This document shows, in pieces, positions 49,348 to 57,148 of a stretch of DNA of 64,000 bases (position 1 is the first letter of the stretch; each line of letters begins with the position of its first letter). Both the position numbers and the translations under genes were made by a program. The DNA comes from Lentzea sp033794685 (GTDB taxonomy: Bacteria > Actinomycetota > Actinomycetes > Mycobacteriales > Pseudonocardiaceae): assembly GCA_033794685.1 (NCBI GenBank), contig JARAYZ010000003.1, one strand, 5' to 3'. Under the pieces are notes generated by a model. It saw only the letters and a program-made list of their open reading frames with translations. It ran no database searches and was not told where the DNA came from.

Positions 49348-50892
49348 TCACCTTCCGTTCAGAGAGGTCGCGCCGGGGTTGAACAGGTCGGGAACGGTCC
49401 AGCCGTTGAGGTCGTACTCGGCCATGCACTGCTCGGCGAACCCCTTCATGGAGTCGGCCATGCCGGACTGCTGCGCGGCGAACAGCATCTCGGCGCGCAC
49501 ACCCTCGTGGTTGCCGGAGTAGTTGCGTTCGTAGAGCTCGTGCCGGCCGCCGAACTCGCTGCCGATCGAGTCCCAGATGAGCTTCATCAGCTTCACGCGT
49601 TCGACGGCGTCCATGCCGTTCGAGCCGCGCACGTACTTGTCGAGGTACGGCCTGGTCTCGTCGGACATGAAGTCCTTCGCGGACGACGGCAGGTAGATCA
49701 GCGCGGAACCCATGTCCTGCATGATGATCTCGCGGATCCGCGGGTAGCCGACCGTCATGAACCACCGGTAGGCGAGCCCGAAGTCCAGGTGCGGCAACAC
49801 CGCGCCGTCGACCCACTCGTCGGGCTTCGCGCACATCGCCTCGGACAGCGCGTGGAACAGGTTGCGCCACCCGATGACCTCGCCGACGCGGGTCTGGATG
49901 CCGCGGAAGTCCTTGACACCGGTGGCTTCCACGCCCTTGAGCAGCAGGCCGGCGATGAAGTCGAGCTTCACCGACAGGCGTGTGACGCCGTGGAACGTGA
50001 AGCGGTGCAGGAACCCGGAACCGGGGAAGAACGTGCTGGCCTTCTCGGCGTCGCCGTAGATGAAGACGTTCTCCCACGGGATCTTCACGCGGTCCAGCAC
50101 GAAGATCGTGTCGTTCTCGTCGAACCGCGACGACAGCGGGTAGTCGAACGGCCCGGTGGTCTTGTCCACGTTGGCGGCGTAGGAGTTGCGGCAGATCAGC
50201 TTCATGCCCGGCGCGCCCATCGGCACCGTGCAGACGAGCGCGAACTCGCGCTTCTTGATCGGCAGTCCGTAGTGCGCGATGAAGTTGTAGTTCGTGATCG
50301 CCGAACCGGTGGCGACCACCTTCGCGCCCGAGACGATCAGGCCGTCGTCGCGTTCCTCCTCGACGTGCATGAACACGTCGCTGACCTCGTCGGGGTTGCG
50401 GTTGCGGTCGACCGGCGGGTTGATGATCGCGTGGTTCCAGTACAGGACCTTCTCCTGCGACTCCTGGTACCAGCGCCGGGCGTTGTCCGCGAACGGGTTG
50501 TAGAAGTCGGCGTTGGCGCCCAACGTGCCAAGGAACGCGGCCTTGTAGTCGGGGCTGCGGCCCATCCAGCCGTAGGTCATCTTCGCCCACTCCGCGATGG
50601 CGGCGCGGTCGGCGTAGAGGTCGGCGCTGCTGCGGGGCGTGCGGAAGAACGGGTGCGTGAAGCCGCTGCTGCCGGTGTCGGTCGGCGCGGTCAGCACGGC
50701 CTGCTTGTCCGGGTCGTGCAGCGCGTCGTACAGACGGGCGGTCATCCGGACGGAGTTGCGGAACGCGGGGTGGGTCGTGACGTCGCCGACCTTCTCGCCG
50801 CCGAGGAAGATCTCGCGTCCGTCCCGGATGGACTCGATGTACTCCTCGCCGGTCATCGGCCGGGTCGTGCGTTGCTGCTGCTGCGTGGTCAT
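49348..50892 (-). CDS. HpaB-type flavin-dependent aromatic hydroxylase, large subunit
   Basis: A 514-residue oxygenase of the two-component 4-hydroxyphenylacetate 3-monooxygenase family, which uses FADH2 from a partner reductase to hydroxylate phenols ortho to the OH. The family shows in GEEYIESIRDGREIFLGGEKV, the FRTPRSSADL segment, WNHAIINPPVDRNR, VSGAKVVATGSAITNYNFIAHYG and the KIPWENVFIYGD block. Since the product is passed to catABC in the same operon, phenol to catechol is a likelier reaction than 4-hydroxyphenylacetate hydroxylation. That is an inference. It starts two bases after the flavin reductase stop. Confidence 0.9.
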   Translation of the reverse strand: MTTQQQQRTTRPMTGEEYIESIRDGREIFLGGEKVGDVTTHPAFRNSVRMTARLYDALHDPDKQAVLTAPTDTGSSGFTHPFFRTPRSSADLYADRAAIAEWAKMTYGWMGRSPDYKAAFLGTLGANADFYNPFADNARRWYQESQEKVLYWNHAIINPPVDRNRNPDEVSDVFMHVEEERDDGLIVSGAKVVATGSAITNYNFIAHYGLPIKKREFALVCTVPMGAPGMKLICRNSYAANVDKTTGPFDYPLSSRFDENDTIFVLDRVKIPWENVFIYGDAEKASTFFPGSGFLHRFTFHGVTRLSVKLDFIAGLLLKGVEATGVKDFRGIQTRVGEVIGWRNLFHALSEAMCAKPDEWVDGAVLPHLDFGLAYRWFMTVGYPRIREIIMQDMGSALIYLPSSAKDFMSDETRPYLDKYVRGSNGMDAVERVKLMKLIWDSIGSEFGGRHELYERNYSGNHEGVRAEMLFAAQQSGMADSMKGFAEQCMAEYDLNGWTVPDLFNPGATSLNGR

Positions 50893-50894
50893 GC

Positions 50895-51458
50895 CTAACC
50901 CTTCAGCGTTGAAGTGGTTCGCAGTGGGGCGAAGCCGGAGCCGAACCACCCGATGTCCGGGCAGTCGACCGAGCTCATCCAGTGGTCCGCGGTGCGTTCG
51001 GCGATCTCGCGGAACGCACCACCGAAGAACAGCAACGGATCCGCGTCGCTGGTGCTGAGGTGCGCGACCTCCCCGATGACGATCAGGTGGTCGCCGCCGT
51101 CGTACGTGCGCCAGGGCAGGCACGAGATGGTCGCGGCGGTGCCGAGCAGGACGGGGGCGGTCGGCCCGTCGGCCCAGCGGGGTGCGGGCCCCTGGGGGCG
51201 GCCCGCGAAGGTCCACGCCACGCCGATCTGGTCGGCGGCGAGGACGTTGACGGCGAACGGCTTGTCGTCGAGGAACCGGCAGGCCTTGGACTCGCGGGTC
51301 AGCGTGACCTGGCACAGCGCCGGTTCGAGCGAGATGGCCGTGAAGGCGTTGACGGTCGCGCCGTGCGGCTCTCCGTCGTCGTTGCGACAGGTCACCACGG
51401 TGACACCGGTGGCGAACCTGCCGAACCCGTTGCGGATTGTGCGGTGATCCAGAGTCAT
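50895..51458 (-). CDS. Flavin reductase partner (HpaC-like)
   Basis: A 187-residue flavin reductase-like protein that would reduce FAD with NAD(P)H for the HpaB-type hydroxylase. Signs are GRFATGVTVVTCRNDDGEPHGATVNAF (residues 12-38), SLEPALCQVTLTRESKAC, FAVNVLAADQ, and the HLIVIGEVAHLSTSDADPLLFFGGAF end. ATG 51458 follows GGGAG. It is the first gene of the six-gene operon, directly downstream of a strong operator dyad. Small flavin reductases of this group make reduced flavin that diffuses to the oxygenase. Confidence 0.92.
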   Translation of the reverse strand: MTLDHRTIRNGFGRFATGVTVVTCRNDDGEPHGATVNAFTAISLEPALCQVTLTRESKACRFLDDKPFAVNVLAADQIGVAWTFAGRPQGPAPRWADGPTAPVLLGTAATISCLPWRTYDGGDHLIVIGEVAHLSTSDADPLLFFGGAFREIAERTADHWMSSVDCPDIGWFGSGFAPLRTTSTLKG

Positions 51459-51471
51459 CTCCCGCTCCCCC

Positions 51472-51510
51472 TGTACGCTGTGCGTACAAGCTGTACGCCT
51501 TGCGGTTACA
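51472..51510. promoter_or_regulatory. Operator of the catechol operon: perfect dyad plus degenerate second copy
   Basis: TGTACGC-TGT-GCGTACA at 51472-51488 is a perfect 17-base dyad. A weaker copy, TGTACGC-CTT-GCGGTTACA, starts at 51492, two helical turns further on. They lie in the 109-base divergent region between the flavin reductase and the IclR gene. An IclR dimer-of-dimers binding here would control both sides. Confidence 0.8.
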
Positions 51511-51567
51511 TGAGGGTGCACCGGCGGTGCGGCCGTGTCAACGGTGGTGGTGCGGAAAGATGGGGCG

Positions 51568-52365
51568 ATGACCAGCGGGCCGGACGAGCGCGACTTCATC
51601 CAGAGCATCGAGCGAGGGTTCGCCGTGCTGCTCGCGTTCGACGAGGAACGGGTCAGCCCGACCCTGGCCGAGCTCGCCGCCGCGACCAACCTCTCGCGCC
51701 CGGCCGTGCGCAGGATTCTCCTTACGCTGCAACGGCTCGGATACGTCCGCAACGACGGCACGAAGTGGACGCTGTCCCCTCGTGTGCTGAGCATCGGCCA
51801 GCACTACTCGGCGTCGCACGCGATGATCGAGATCGCCCAGCCGCACCTGCTGGAGCTGTCGGCCAAGACGGGCGAGTCGGCGTCACTGGCCGAACTGGAC
51901 GGACGGGACGTCGTCTACGTCGCCCGCGTGCCGGTGCGGCGGATCATGAGCATCAACGTGTCCGTCGGCACCAGGATCCCGGCGTTCGCGACGTCGATGG
52001 GCCGGGTGCTGCTCGCCTGGGCGCCGGACGCCGTCGTCGACGAGGTCGTCGCGGGAGGCCTGCCCGCGCTGACCCGGCACACGGTCACCGGCGGCGACGC
52101 GTTCCGCGCCGCGCTGCGGCAGGTTCGCTCGGACGGGTGGTCACTCGTGGCGGAGGAGCTGGAGATCGGGCTGCTCTCGGTGTCCGCGCCCGTCCGCGAC
52201 CGCACCGGGGAGGTGGTCGCCGCACTCGCGTCCTCCACCTCGGTGGGGCGATCATCTGTGGAGGAGGTCCGCGGCGAGGTCGTGCCGTTGCTGCTCGACG
52301 CCGCGGAACGGATCAGCGCCGACCTGGGGCACAAGAGCTCCTCGCGGCGTGAGGGCTTCTACTGA
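51568..52365 (+). CDS. IclR-family regulator of the catechol operon (PcaR/CatR-like)
   Basis: A 265-residue regulator. The winged helix covers residues 10-75 (FIQSIERGFAVLLAF, PTLAELAAATNLSRPAVRRILLTLQRLGYV). The effector-binding domain covers residues 85-255, with ELDGRDVVYVARVP, RRIMSINVSVGTRIPAFATSMGRVLLA and a SVSAPVRDRTGEVVAAL block. Family relatives (PcaR, PobR, CatR) sense intermediates of the beta-ketoadipate pathway. ATG 51568 follows GGGG; a GTG at 51550 is an alternative. It is divergent from the operon, and both are served by the dyad at 51472-51510. Activation or repression cannot be decided from sequence. Confidence 0.88.
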   Translation: MTSGPDERDFIQSIERGFAVLLAFDEERVSPTLAELAAATNLSRPAVRRILLTLQRLGYVRNDGTKWTLSPRVLSIGQHYSASHAMIEIAQPHLLELSAKTGESASLAELDGRDVVYVARVPVRRIMSINVSVGTRIPAFATSMGRVLLAWAPDAVVDEVVAGGLPALTRHTVTGGDAFRAALRQVRSDGWSLVAEELEIGLLSVSAPVRDRTGEVVAALASSTSVGRSSVEEVRGEVVPLLLDAAERISADLGHKSSSRREGFY

Positions 52366-52385
52366 CGGTTACTCGAGGAGGACGG

Positions 52386-53690
52386 ATGTCCGCTCGGCCG
52401 CGGGTCCTGGTGATCGGTACCGGGTTCGCCGGATTCCACTGTCTGCGCAAGCTGGAGCGCACACTGCCCGAGGACGCGGCCGAACTGGTCGCGATCAACC
52501 CCGTCGACTACATGCTCTACATCCCGCTGCTGCCCGAGGTGGCGGGCGGTGTGCTCGACCCGCGCCGGGTGGCGGTGCCGCTGCGGAACAAGCTCAAGCG
52601 CACCAAACTCGTGCTGGGCGCGGCGACCGGCATCGACCTCGCCGGGAAGTGCGTCCAGGTGACCGACGTCGAAGGCCGTTCGTCCGCGAGGTCGTTCGAC
52701 AAGCTGCTGATCACGTCCGGCAGCGTCACGCGGCTGCTCTCGGTCCCCGGTGTCGCCGAGCACGCCAAGGGCTTCCGGACCATCGCCGAGGCCATCCACC
52801 TGCGCGACCACGTGCTGCGGCAGCTGGAACTGGCCGACCAGTCCGACGATCCCGAGGAACGCCGTGCGCGGTGCACGTTCGTCGTGGTGGGCGCGGGTTA
52901 CACGGGCACGGAGGTGCTGGCGCAGACGCAGTTGCTGACCCAGGACGCCTGGCGGCACCTGCCCGGCCTGAAGGACGTCCCGCCGCGGTGGATCCTCGTC
53001 GACATCGCGCCGCGCGTGCTGCCCGGCCTGGACCCGCGGTTGTCCAAACCCACCGAGAAGGTGCTGCTCAAGCGAGGCGCCGAGGTCAAGCTGGAGACCA
53101 GTCTGAAGGAGATGACCGCCACGTGCGCGCGCCTCTCCGATGGCAGCGAGATCCAGACACGGACCGTGGTGTGGTGTGTCGGCGTGCGGCCCGATCCTCT
53201 GGTCAGCACGTTGAACATGCCCGCGACCAACGGCCGCATCGACACGGACACGTACCTGAAGGTCTGCGACGACGTGTGGGCCGCCGGTGACGCCGCCGCC
53301 GTGCCCGACCTGGTGCGACCCGGCGAGATCACCGCCATGACCGCCCAGCACGCCGAACGCCAGGGGAAGACCGCGGCGAACAACATCGCGGCGTCGCTCG
53401 GCCACGGCACGGCCCGCGAGTACCGGCACAAGGACCTGGGGTTCGTGGTCGACCTCGGCGGCTGGCAGGCGGTCGCGAACCCGCTGGGCGTGCCGCTGAC
53501 GAGCCTGCCGGCCAAGGCCGTGACCCGCGGCTACCACCTGATGGACCTGCCGTACGGGCGGTTCCGGACGGCGGCGAACTGGATCACGGAACTGGGCGCC
53601 GGACGGCAGATCACGCACTTCGGCGTCGTGCCGGACCGGGGGATCACGCTGGCGCAGGCCGACCTGCCACCCGCGGCCGCCGGGCACTGA
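52386..53690 (+). CDS. Type II NADH dehydrogenase (NDH-2)-like flavoprotein
   Basis: A 434-residue FAD enzyme with two dinucleotide sites: VLVIGTGFAGFHCLRKL near residues 8-24 and FVVVGAGYTGTEVLAQ near residues 164-180. The NPVDYMLYIPLLPEVAGG block, the WCVGVRPDPLV strand and the VWAAGDAAAV motif place it in the NDH-2/Ndh group, which passes electrons from NADH to quinone without pumping protons. ATG 52386 has GGAGG directly upstream and lies 20 bases after the IclR gene, so they are probably co-transcribed. A strong terminator follows at 53702-53731. Confidence 0.85.
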   Translation: MSARPRVLVIGTGFAGFHCLRKLERTLPEDAAELVAINPVDYMLYIPLLPEVAGGVLDPRRVAVPLRNKLKRTKLVLGAATGIDLAGKCVQVTDVEGRSSARSFDKLLITSGSVTRLLSVPGVAEHAKGFRTIAEAIHLRDHVLRQLELADQSDDPEERRARCTFVVVGAGYTGTEVLAQTQLLTQDAWRHLPGLKDVPPRWILVDIAPRVLPGLDPRLSKPTEKVLLKRGAEVKLETSLKEMTATCARLSDGSEIQTRTVVWCVGVRPDPLVSTLNMPATNGRIDTDTYLKVCDDVWAAGDAAAVPDLVRPGEITAMTAQHAERQGKTAANNIAASLGHGTAREYRHKDLGFVVDLGGWQAVANPLGVPLTSLPAKAVTRGYHLMDLPYGRFRTAANWITELGAGRQITHFGVVPDRGITLAQADLPPAAAGH

Positions 53691-53701
53691 GATGCTCCGG
53701 G

Positions 53702-53731
53702 GGAGGGTGGACGCAGGACCGTCCGCCCTCC
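53702..53731 (+). terminator. Terminator after the NDH-2 gene
   Basis: GGAGGGTGGACG pairs with CGTCCGCCCTCC (one G-T pair) around a six-base loop, 12 bases after the stop. Confidence 0.75.
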
Positions 53732-53758
53732 GCACGCCCCGGCCGTCGCGGCGGAGCC

Positions 53759-54265
53759 TCACGCCCCTGTGACGCCGTCGATCCCCTCGCGCAGGAAGTC
53801 CGCATGGCCGTTGTGTCGCGCGTACTCGTGGCAGAGGTGGTTCATGACCAGCCGCAGCGACACCTGCTCGCCCCAGCGCGGCTGGTAGCCCGTCACGTCC
53901 AGCGACTCGGCCTCCCGCTCGATCCGGCGCGCGTGCCCGACCTCGGCCTCCCAGGCCTCGAACGCCTCGGACCGCGTGGACCCCGAGGCGTCGTAGGCGA
54001 CCTGGTAGTCGCCGGCGTCCGACCACACCAGTGGGAGGTCCTCGCCGTTGATGACCTTGCGGAACCACGTGCGCTCCACCTCGGCCATGTGCCGGACGAG
54101 GCCGAGCAGCGTGAGCGCGGACGGCGGCATCGAACGGCGGCGCAGGTCGTCGTCGGACAGGCCGTCGCACTTCATCGCGAGGGTGGCGCGGTGGAAGTCG
54201 AGGAACGCACGCAGGGTCTCGCGTTCGCCGGCCTGCAGGGGAGGGCTCGGGCGTTCGGTGGTCAC
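53759..54265 (-). CDS. DinB-like / DUF664-family protein
   Basis: A 168-residue four-helix protein of the DinB/DUF664 superfamily. The metal-binding His triad is visible: the His of GLVRHMAEVE near residue 57, and the His residues of MNHLCHEYARHNGH near residues 140-152. The family includes thiol-dependent enzymes that use mycothiol or bacillithiol; actinobacteria use mycothiol. The exact substrate is unknown. GTG 54265 starts the protein, divergent from a secreted protein gene across 99 bases. Length is normal for the family. Confidence 0.85.
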   Translation of the reverse strand: MTTERPSPPLQAGERETLRAFLDFHRATLAMKCDGLSDDDLRRRSMPPSALTLLGLVRHMAEVERTWFRKVINGEDLPLVWSDAGDYQVAYDASGSTRSEAFEAWEAEVGHARRIEREAESLDVTGYQPRWGEQVSLRLVMNHLCHEYARHNGHADFLREGIDGVTGA

Positions 54266-54364
54266 GTGATCAGTCTGCCTTGCTCCGTTCGAGTGATGCG
54301 GGGCAACCGGTGAGGACGATCCCGCGTGATCGTGACGTCTTCAGTTGATTCGGGGGGATCAAAG

Positions 54365-55357
54365 ATGCGCAGACGAGCGTTCATCGCGGCCATCGGCTTG
54401 GCGGGCACGGTTCTGGCGGCTCCGGGGGTGGCCGCCGCCGATCCGGCGCCGTGCGGCTGGGCCGTGTCCAAAGTGGTGGTACCGGACGGGTGCGACCCGC
54501 GTTTCACCAAGGTGGAGGGCACCGACAGCCACGGCGACTACGCGGGCACGTCGCTGCGGCCGGGGGAGAACACCAACGACCTGATCGTGTGGGAGGCCGG
54601 GAAACCACGCGTCGTCCACGAGGTGCGGCACCTGCGGTCGTTGTCGATGGCCGGCCAGAACTCGTCGGGCACCGTGCTGGTCGACGGCACCATCGTCGCC
54701 GAGGGACGCCGTGCGATCGTGCTGTACTCCGCGTCGGGAACGACGGATCTCGCACCGCCGACCGGCTATCGGCTCACCGGCGCGACCGCCGTCAACGAAC
54801 GCGGTGACGTGCTCGGTCACGGCGAGCGGATCGCGGACGGCCGGCAGGTCGGGATCCTGTGGTCCACGATCGCGGTCGCGCCGCTGATCATCGATCTCAC
54901 CGCCGGCACACCGCAGGGCCTCGACGACGACGGCACGGTGTTGTTGCGCGGCAGGGAGGGAAAGCCCGGCGCCCTGTGGAAGTCCGGCCAGGTGACGTTG
55001 CTGGCCGACGAGGGCAGGTACACCTACGCGGAGGCGATTCGCGGCGGCAGGGTGGTCGGCTACCAGATCGGGGACAGGTGGCCGGAGTCGCAGGCGCTGC
55101 TGTGGGATCGCGGTGGCAACGTCCGGCACATCGCCGGCGCCGGCACCGCGTTCGCCGTCAACGCGAGCGGACTGATCACCGGCGAACGGTCCACAATGGT
55201 CGGACCCGCGTCGGTCTGGCGGGACACGACCTTCCTGGGTGAACTGCCCTACCCCGACGGGGTCACGTTCGTCTCCGAGCTGTTCGTCGCGGGCGACGAC
55301 GACTCGCTGTTCAGCCACGCGAGCGACTACGGACCACTGCGCTGGACCTGCTCGTAG
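54365..55357 (+). CDS. Secreted protein, beta-propeller-like (HAF-repeat style)
   Basis: A 330-residue exported protein. MRRRAFIAAIGLAGTVLAAPGVAAA is a signal peptide, with the three Arg hinting at Tat export. The mature part has repeating units in which a Ile-Val-Leu-Trp/Tyr strand follows a Val-Asn-Glu-Arg-Gly-Asp-Val-type turn, seen near residues 150, 180, 235 and 270. Such repeats occur in extracellular HAF-type proteins that may fold as propellers. Cys residues at the start of the mature chain may form a disulphide. ATG 54365 follows a GGGGGGA. Function is unknown. Confidence 0.68.
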   Translation: MRRRAFIAAIGLAGTVLAAPGVAAADPAPCGWAVSKVVVPDGCDPRFTKVEGTDSHGDYAGTSLRPGENTNDLIVWEAGKPRVVHEVRHLRSLSMAGQNSSGTVLVDGTIVAEGRRAIVLYSASGTTDLAPPTGYRLTGATAVNERGDVLGHGERIADGRQVGILWSTIAVAPLIIDLTAGTPQGLDDDGTVLLRGREGKPGALWKSGQVTLLADEGRYTYAEAIRGGRVVGYQIGDRWPESQALLWDRGGNVRHIAGAGTAFAVNASGLITGERSTMVGPASVWRDTTFLGELPYPDGVTFVSELFVAGDDDSLFSHASDYGPLRWTCS

Positions 55358-55427
55358 TCCGTGTGAGGCGCCACATCACCCCTCTCTCCGATCGGCGCTA
55401 ACGTTGCCGTGAGGAGAGGGGTGGCTG

Positions 55428-56294
55428 ATGACCCAGCAGCTCGACGAGGCCGAGTCGGCGTTCGCGGCGGCCCGGCCGAGGCTGTTCGGCATCGCGTACC
55501 GCATGTCCGGCAGCGTGGCCGACGCCGAGGACCTGGTGCAGGAGGTGTGGTTGCGCTGGCAGCTCGCCGACCGCGACGCCGTGCTCAACCCCGAGGCGTA
55601 CCTGGCCACCGCGATCACCCGTCTCGCGATCAACGAGTCGCAGACCGCGCGCGCCCGTCGCGAGACCTACGTCGGGCCGTGGCTGCCCGAGCCCGTCGAC
55701 ACCTCCGCCGACCCGCAGGTGGGCGCGGAACGGGGCGCGGTGCTGGAGCTCGCGGTGCTGATGCTGCTGGAGAAGCTCACCCCGACCGAGCGCGCCGCGT
55801 ACGTGCTGCGCGAGGCGTTCGACTACCCGTACCGGGAGATCGCCGAGATCGTGCAGACCAGTGAGGTCGCGGCGCGGCAGCTGGTCAGCCGGGCGCGCAA
55901 GCACCTCGCGGACGAACGCCGGGTGCCCGTGCAGCGCGCGGACCAGCGCAAGCTGCTGGAGGCGTTCGTGGCGGCGGCGCAGGCCGGTGACCTGGCGTCG
56001 CTCGAGAAGCTGTTCGCGCAGGACGTCGTGAGCTGGTCGGACAGCAACGGCACGATCCGCGCGGCCGGTCGCCCCCTGTTCGGCGCGGCCTCCCTGGCGA
56101 AGATCATCGCGGGCTGGGCGCCGTCGTTCTGGGCCGGCGCGGAAATGTCGTTCGTCGAGGCGAACGGGCTCACCGCTGTACGGCTGCGCAAGGACGACGG
56201 CACCTACGCGGTGATCACCGTGACGGCGTCCTCGGAAGGCATCGACCAGGTGTTGTGGCTGGTCAACCCCTCGAAGCTGGGCGCGTTCCGGTAG
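55428..56294 (+). CDS. ECF41/SigJ-type sigma factor with SnoaL-like C terminus
   Basis: A 288-residue sigma factor. Sigma region 2 covers residues 10-75 (PRLFGIAYRMSGSVADAEDLVQEVWLRW), region 4 covers 110-160 (LTPTERAAYVLREAFDYPYREIAEI). Residues 165-288 form a SnoaL-like extension ending in NPSKL. The linker YVGPWLPEP at residues 81-89 is characteristic of ECF41. In that group the extension controls activity instead of a membrane anti-sigma. The usual DGGGK motif of the extension reads DSNGT. The gene is followed by an SDR, as is normal for ECF41. ATG 55428 has a GAGGGG site. Confidence 0.9.
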   Translation: MTQQLDEAESAFAAARPRLFGIAYRMSGSVADAEDLVQEVWLRWQLADRDAVLNPEAYLATAITRLAINESQTARARRETYVGPWLPEPVDTSADPQVGAERGAVLELAVLMLLEKLTPTERAAYVLREAFDYPYREIAEIVQTSEVAARQLVSRARKHLADERRVPVQRADQRKLLEAFVAAAQAGDLASLEKLFAQDVVSWSDSNGTIRAAGRPLFGAASLAKIIAGWAPSFWAGAEMSFVEANGLTAVRLRKDDGTYAVITVTASSEGIDQVLWLVNPSKLGAFR

Positions 56295-56297
56295 GCC

Positions 56298-56324
56298 TGT
56301 CACAAACCCGGGGCTTGTCCTGTC
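56298..56324 (+). promoter_or_regulatory. Candidate ECF41-type promoter for the SDR gene
   Basis: TGTCACA at 56298-56304 is followed 16 bases later by TGTC at 56321. ECF41 promoters are described as TGTCACA with a CGTC -10 element; here the -10 has one change. Placement 39 bases before the SDR start fits. Confidence 0.7.
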
Positions 56325-56362
56325 TTAGCTCGTGAACACCCACCACGAGAGGGATGGACCCC

Positions 56363-57109
56363 ATGAGGATCGTTGTCATCGGCGGCACCGGGTTGATCGG
56401 CAGCCAGGTCGTGAAGCGGCTCGGCGAGCACGGCCACGACGCCGTGCCCGCGTCCCCGAACAGCGGCGTGAACACGCTGACCGGAGAGGGCGTCGAGGAG
56501 GTGCTCAAGGGCGCCGACGTGCTGGTGGACGTGTCGAACTCGCCGTCGTTCGCCGACGACGACGTCATGAACTTCTTCACCACGGCCACGACGAACCTGA
56601 CCAAGGCCGCCGCCGAGGCGGGCGTCGGCCACTACGTCGCGCTGTCGATCGTCGGCACGGACGAGCTGCCCGAGTCCGGTTACCTGCGCGCGAAGGTGGC
56701 GCAGGAGAAGCTCATCCAGGAGTCGGGTCTGACGTACTCGATCATCCGCGCCACCCAGTTCTTCGAGTTCGCGGGTGCCATCGCGAACTCGGCGGAGCTG
56801 GACGGCGCCGTGCACCTCCCGCACGGTGGCGTCCAGCCGATCGCGGCCTCCGACGTCGCCGCGGTGGTCGGCCGGACCGCCGCGACCGAGCCCGTCAACG
56901 GCGTGCTGGAGATCGGTGGACCGGAAGAGTTCACAATGGACGGTTGGATCCGCACGGTGCTGACGCAGCGCAAGGACGAGCGCGAGGTCGTGAGCGACCC
57001 GCAGGCCAAGTACTTCGGCACGGTCCTGACCGGCAAGCAGCTCGTGCCGAACGCCGGCGCGCAGCTGCAGCCGACCAGCCTGCAGGAGTGGCTGGCCGCC
57101 GGGAACTGA
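56363..57109 (+). CDS. NAD(P)H-binding SDR-like oxidoreductase, likely ECF41 target
   Basis: A 248-residue atypical SDR with Rossmann motif VVIGGTGLIGSQVV at residues 4-17. Later blocks are DVLVDVSNSPSF, GVGHYVALSIVGTDELP, YLRAKVAQEKLI (with Tyr and Lys in place) and IIRATQFFEFAGAI. The ATG at 56363 is preferred because GAGAGGG lies eight bases before it; an ATG three codons earlier overlaps that site. It follows an ECF41 sigma gene and has a matching promoter in the gap, the usual sigma-oxidoreductase pair. Substrate is unknown. Confidence 0.88.
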   Translation: MRIVVIGGTGLIGSQVVKRLGEHGHDAVPASPNSGVNTLTGEGVEEVLKGADVLVDVSNSPSFADDDVMNFFTTATTNLTKAAAEAGVGHYVALSIVGTDELPESGYLRAKVAQEKLIQESGLTYSIIRATQFFEFAGAIANSAELDGAVHLPHGGVQPIAASDVAAVVGRTAATEPVNGVLEIGGPEEFTMDGWIRTVLTQRKDEREVVSDPQAKYFGTVLTGKQLVPNAGAQLQPTSLQEWLAAGN

Positions 57110-57118
57110 CGCTTCCGG

Positions 57119-57146
57119 GGCTGGGCGGCGTGCCCGCCGCCCAGCC
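57119..57146. terminator. Terminator between SDR and LAL regulator genes
   Basis: GGCTGGGCGGC and GCCGCCCAGCC form a perfect 11-base stem with a six-base loop between convergent genes. Confidence 0.8.
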
Positions 57147-57148
57147 GG

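Noticed and set aside
46377..51458. Complete beta-ketoadipate pathway
   Set aside because: catA, catB and catC are present, but no enol-lactone hydrolase, CoA transferase or thiolase gene is in the window.
53759..54265. Plus-strand frame 53804-54313 as a gene
   Set aside because: It mirrors the DinB-like gene, whose His triad and helix pattern on the minus strand are convincing.
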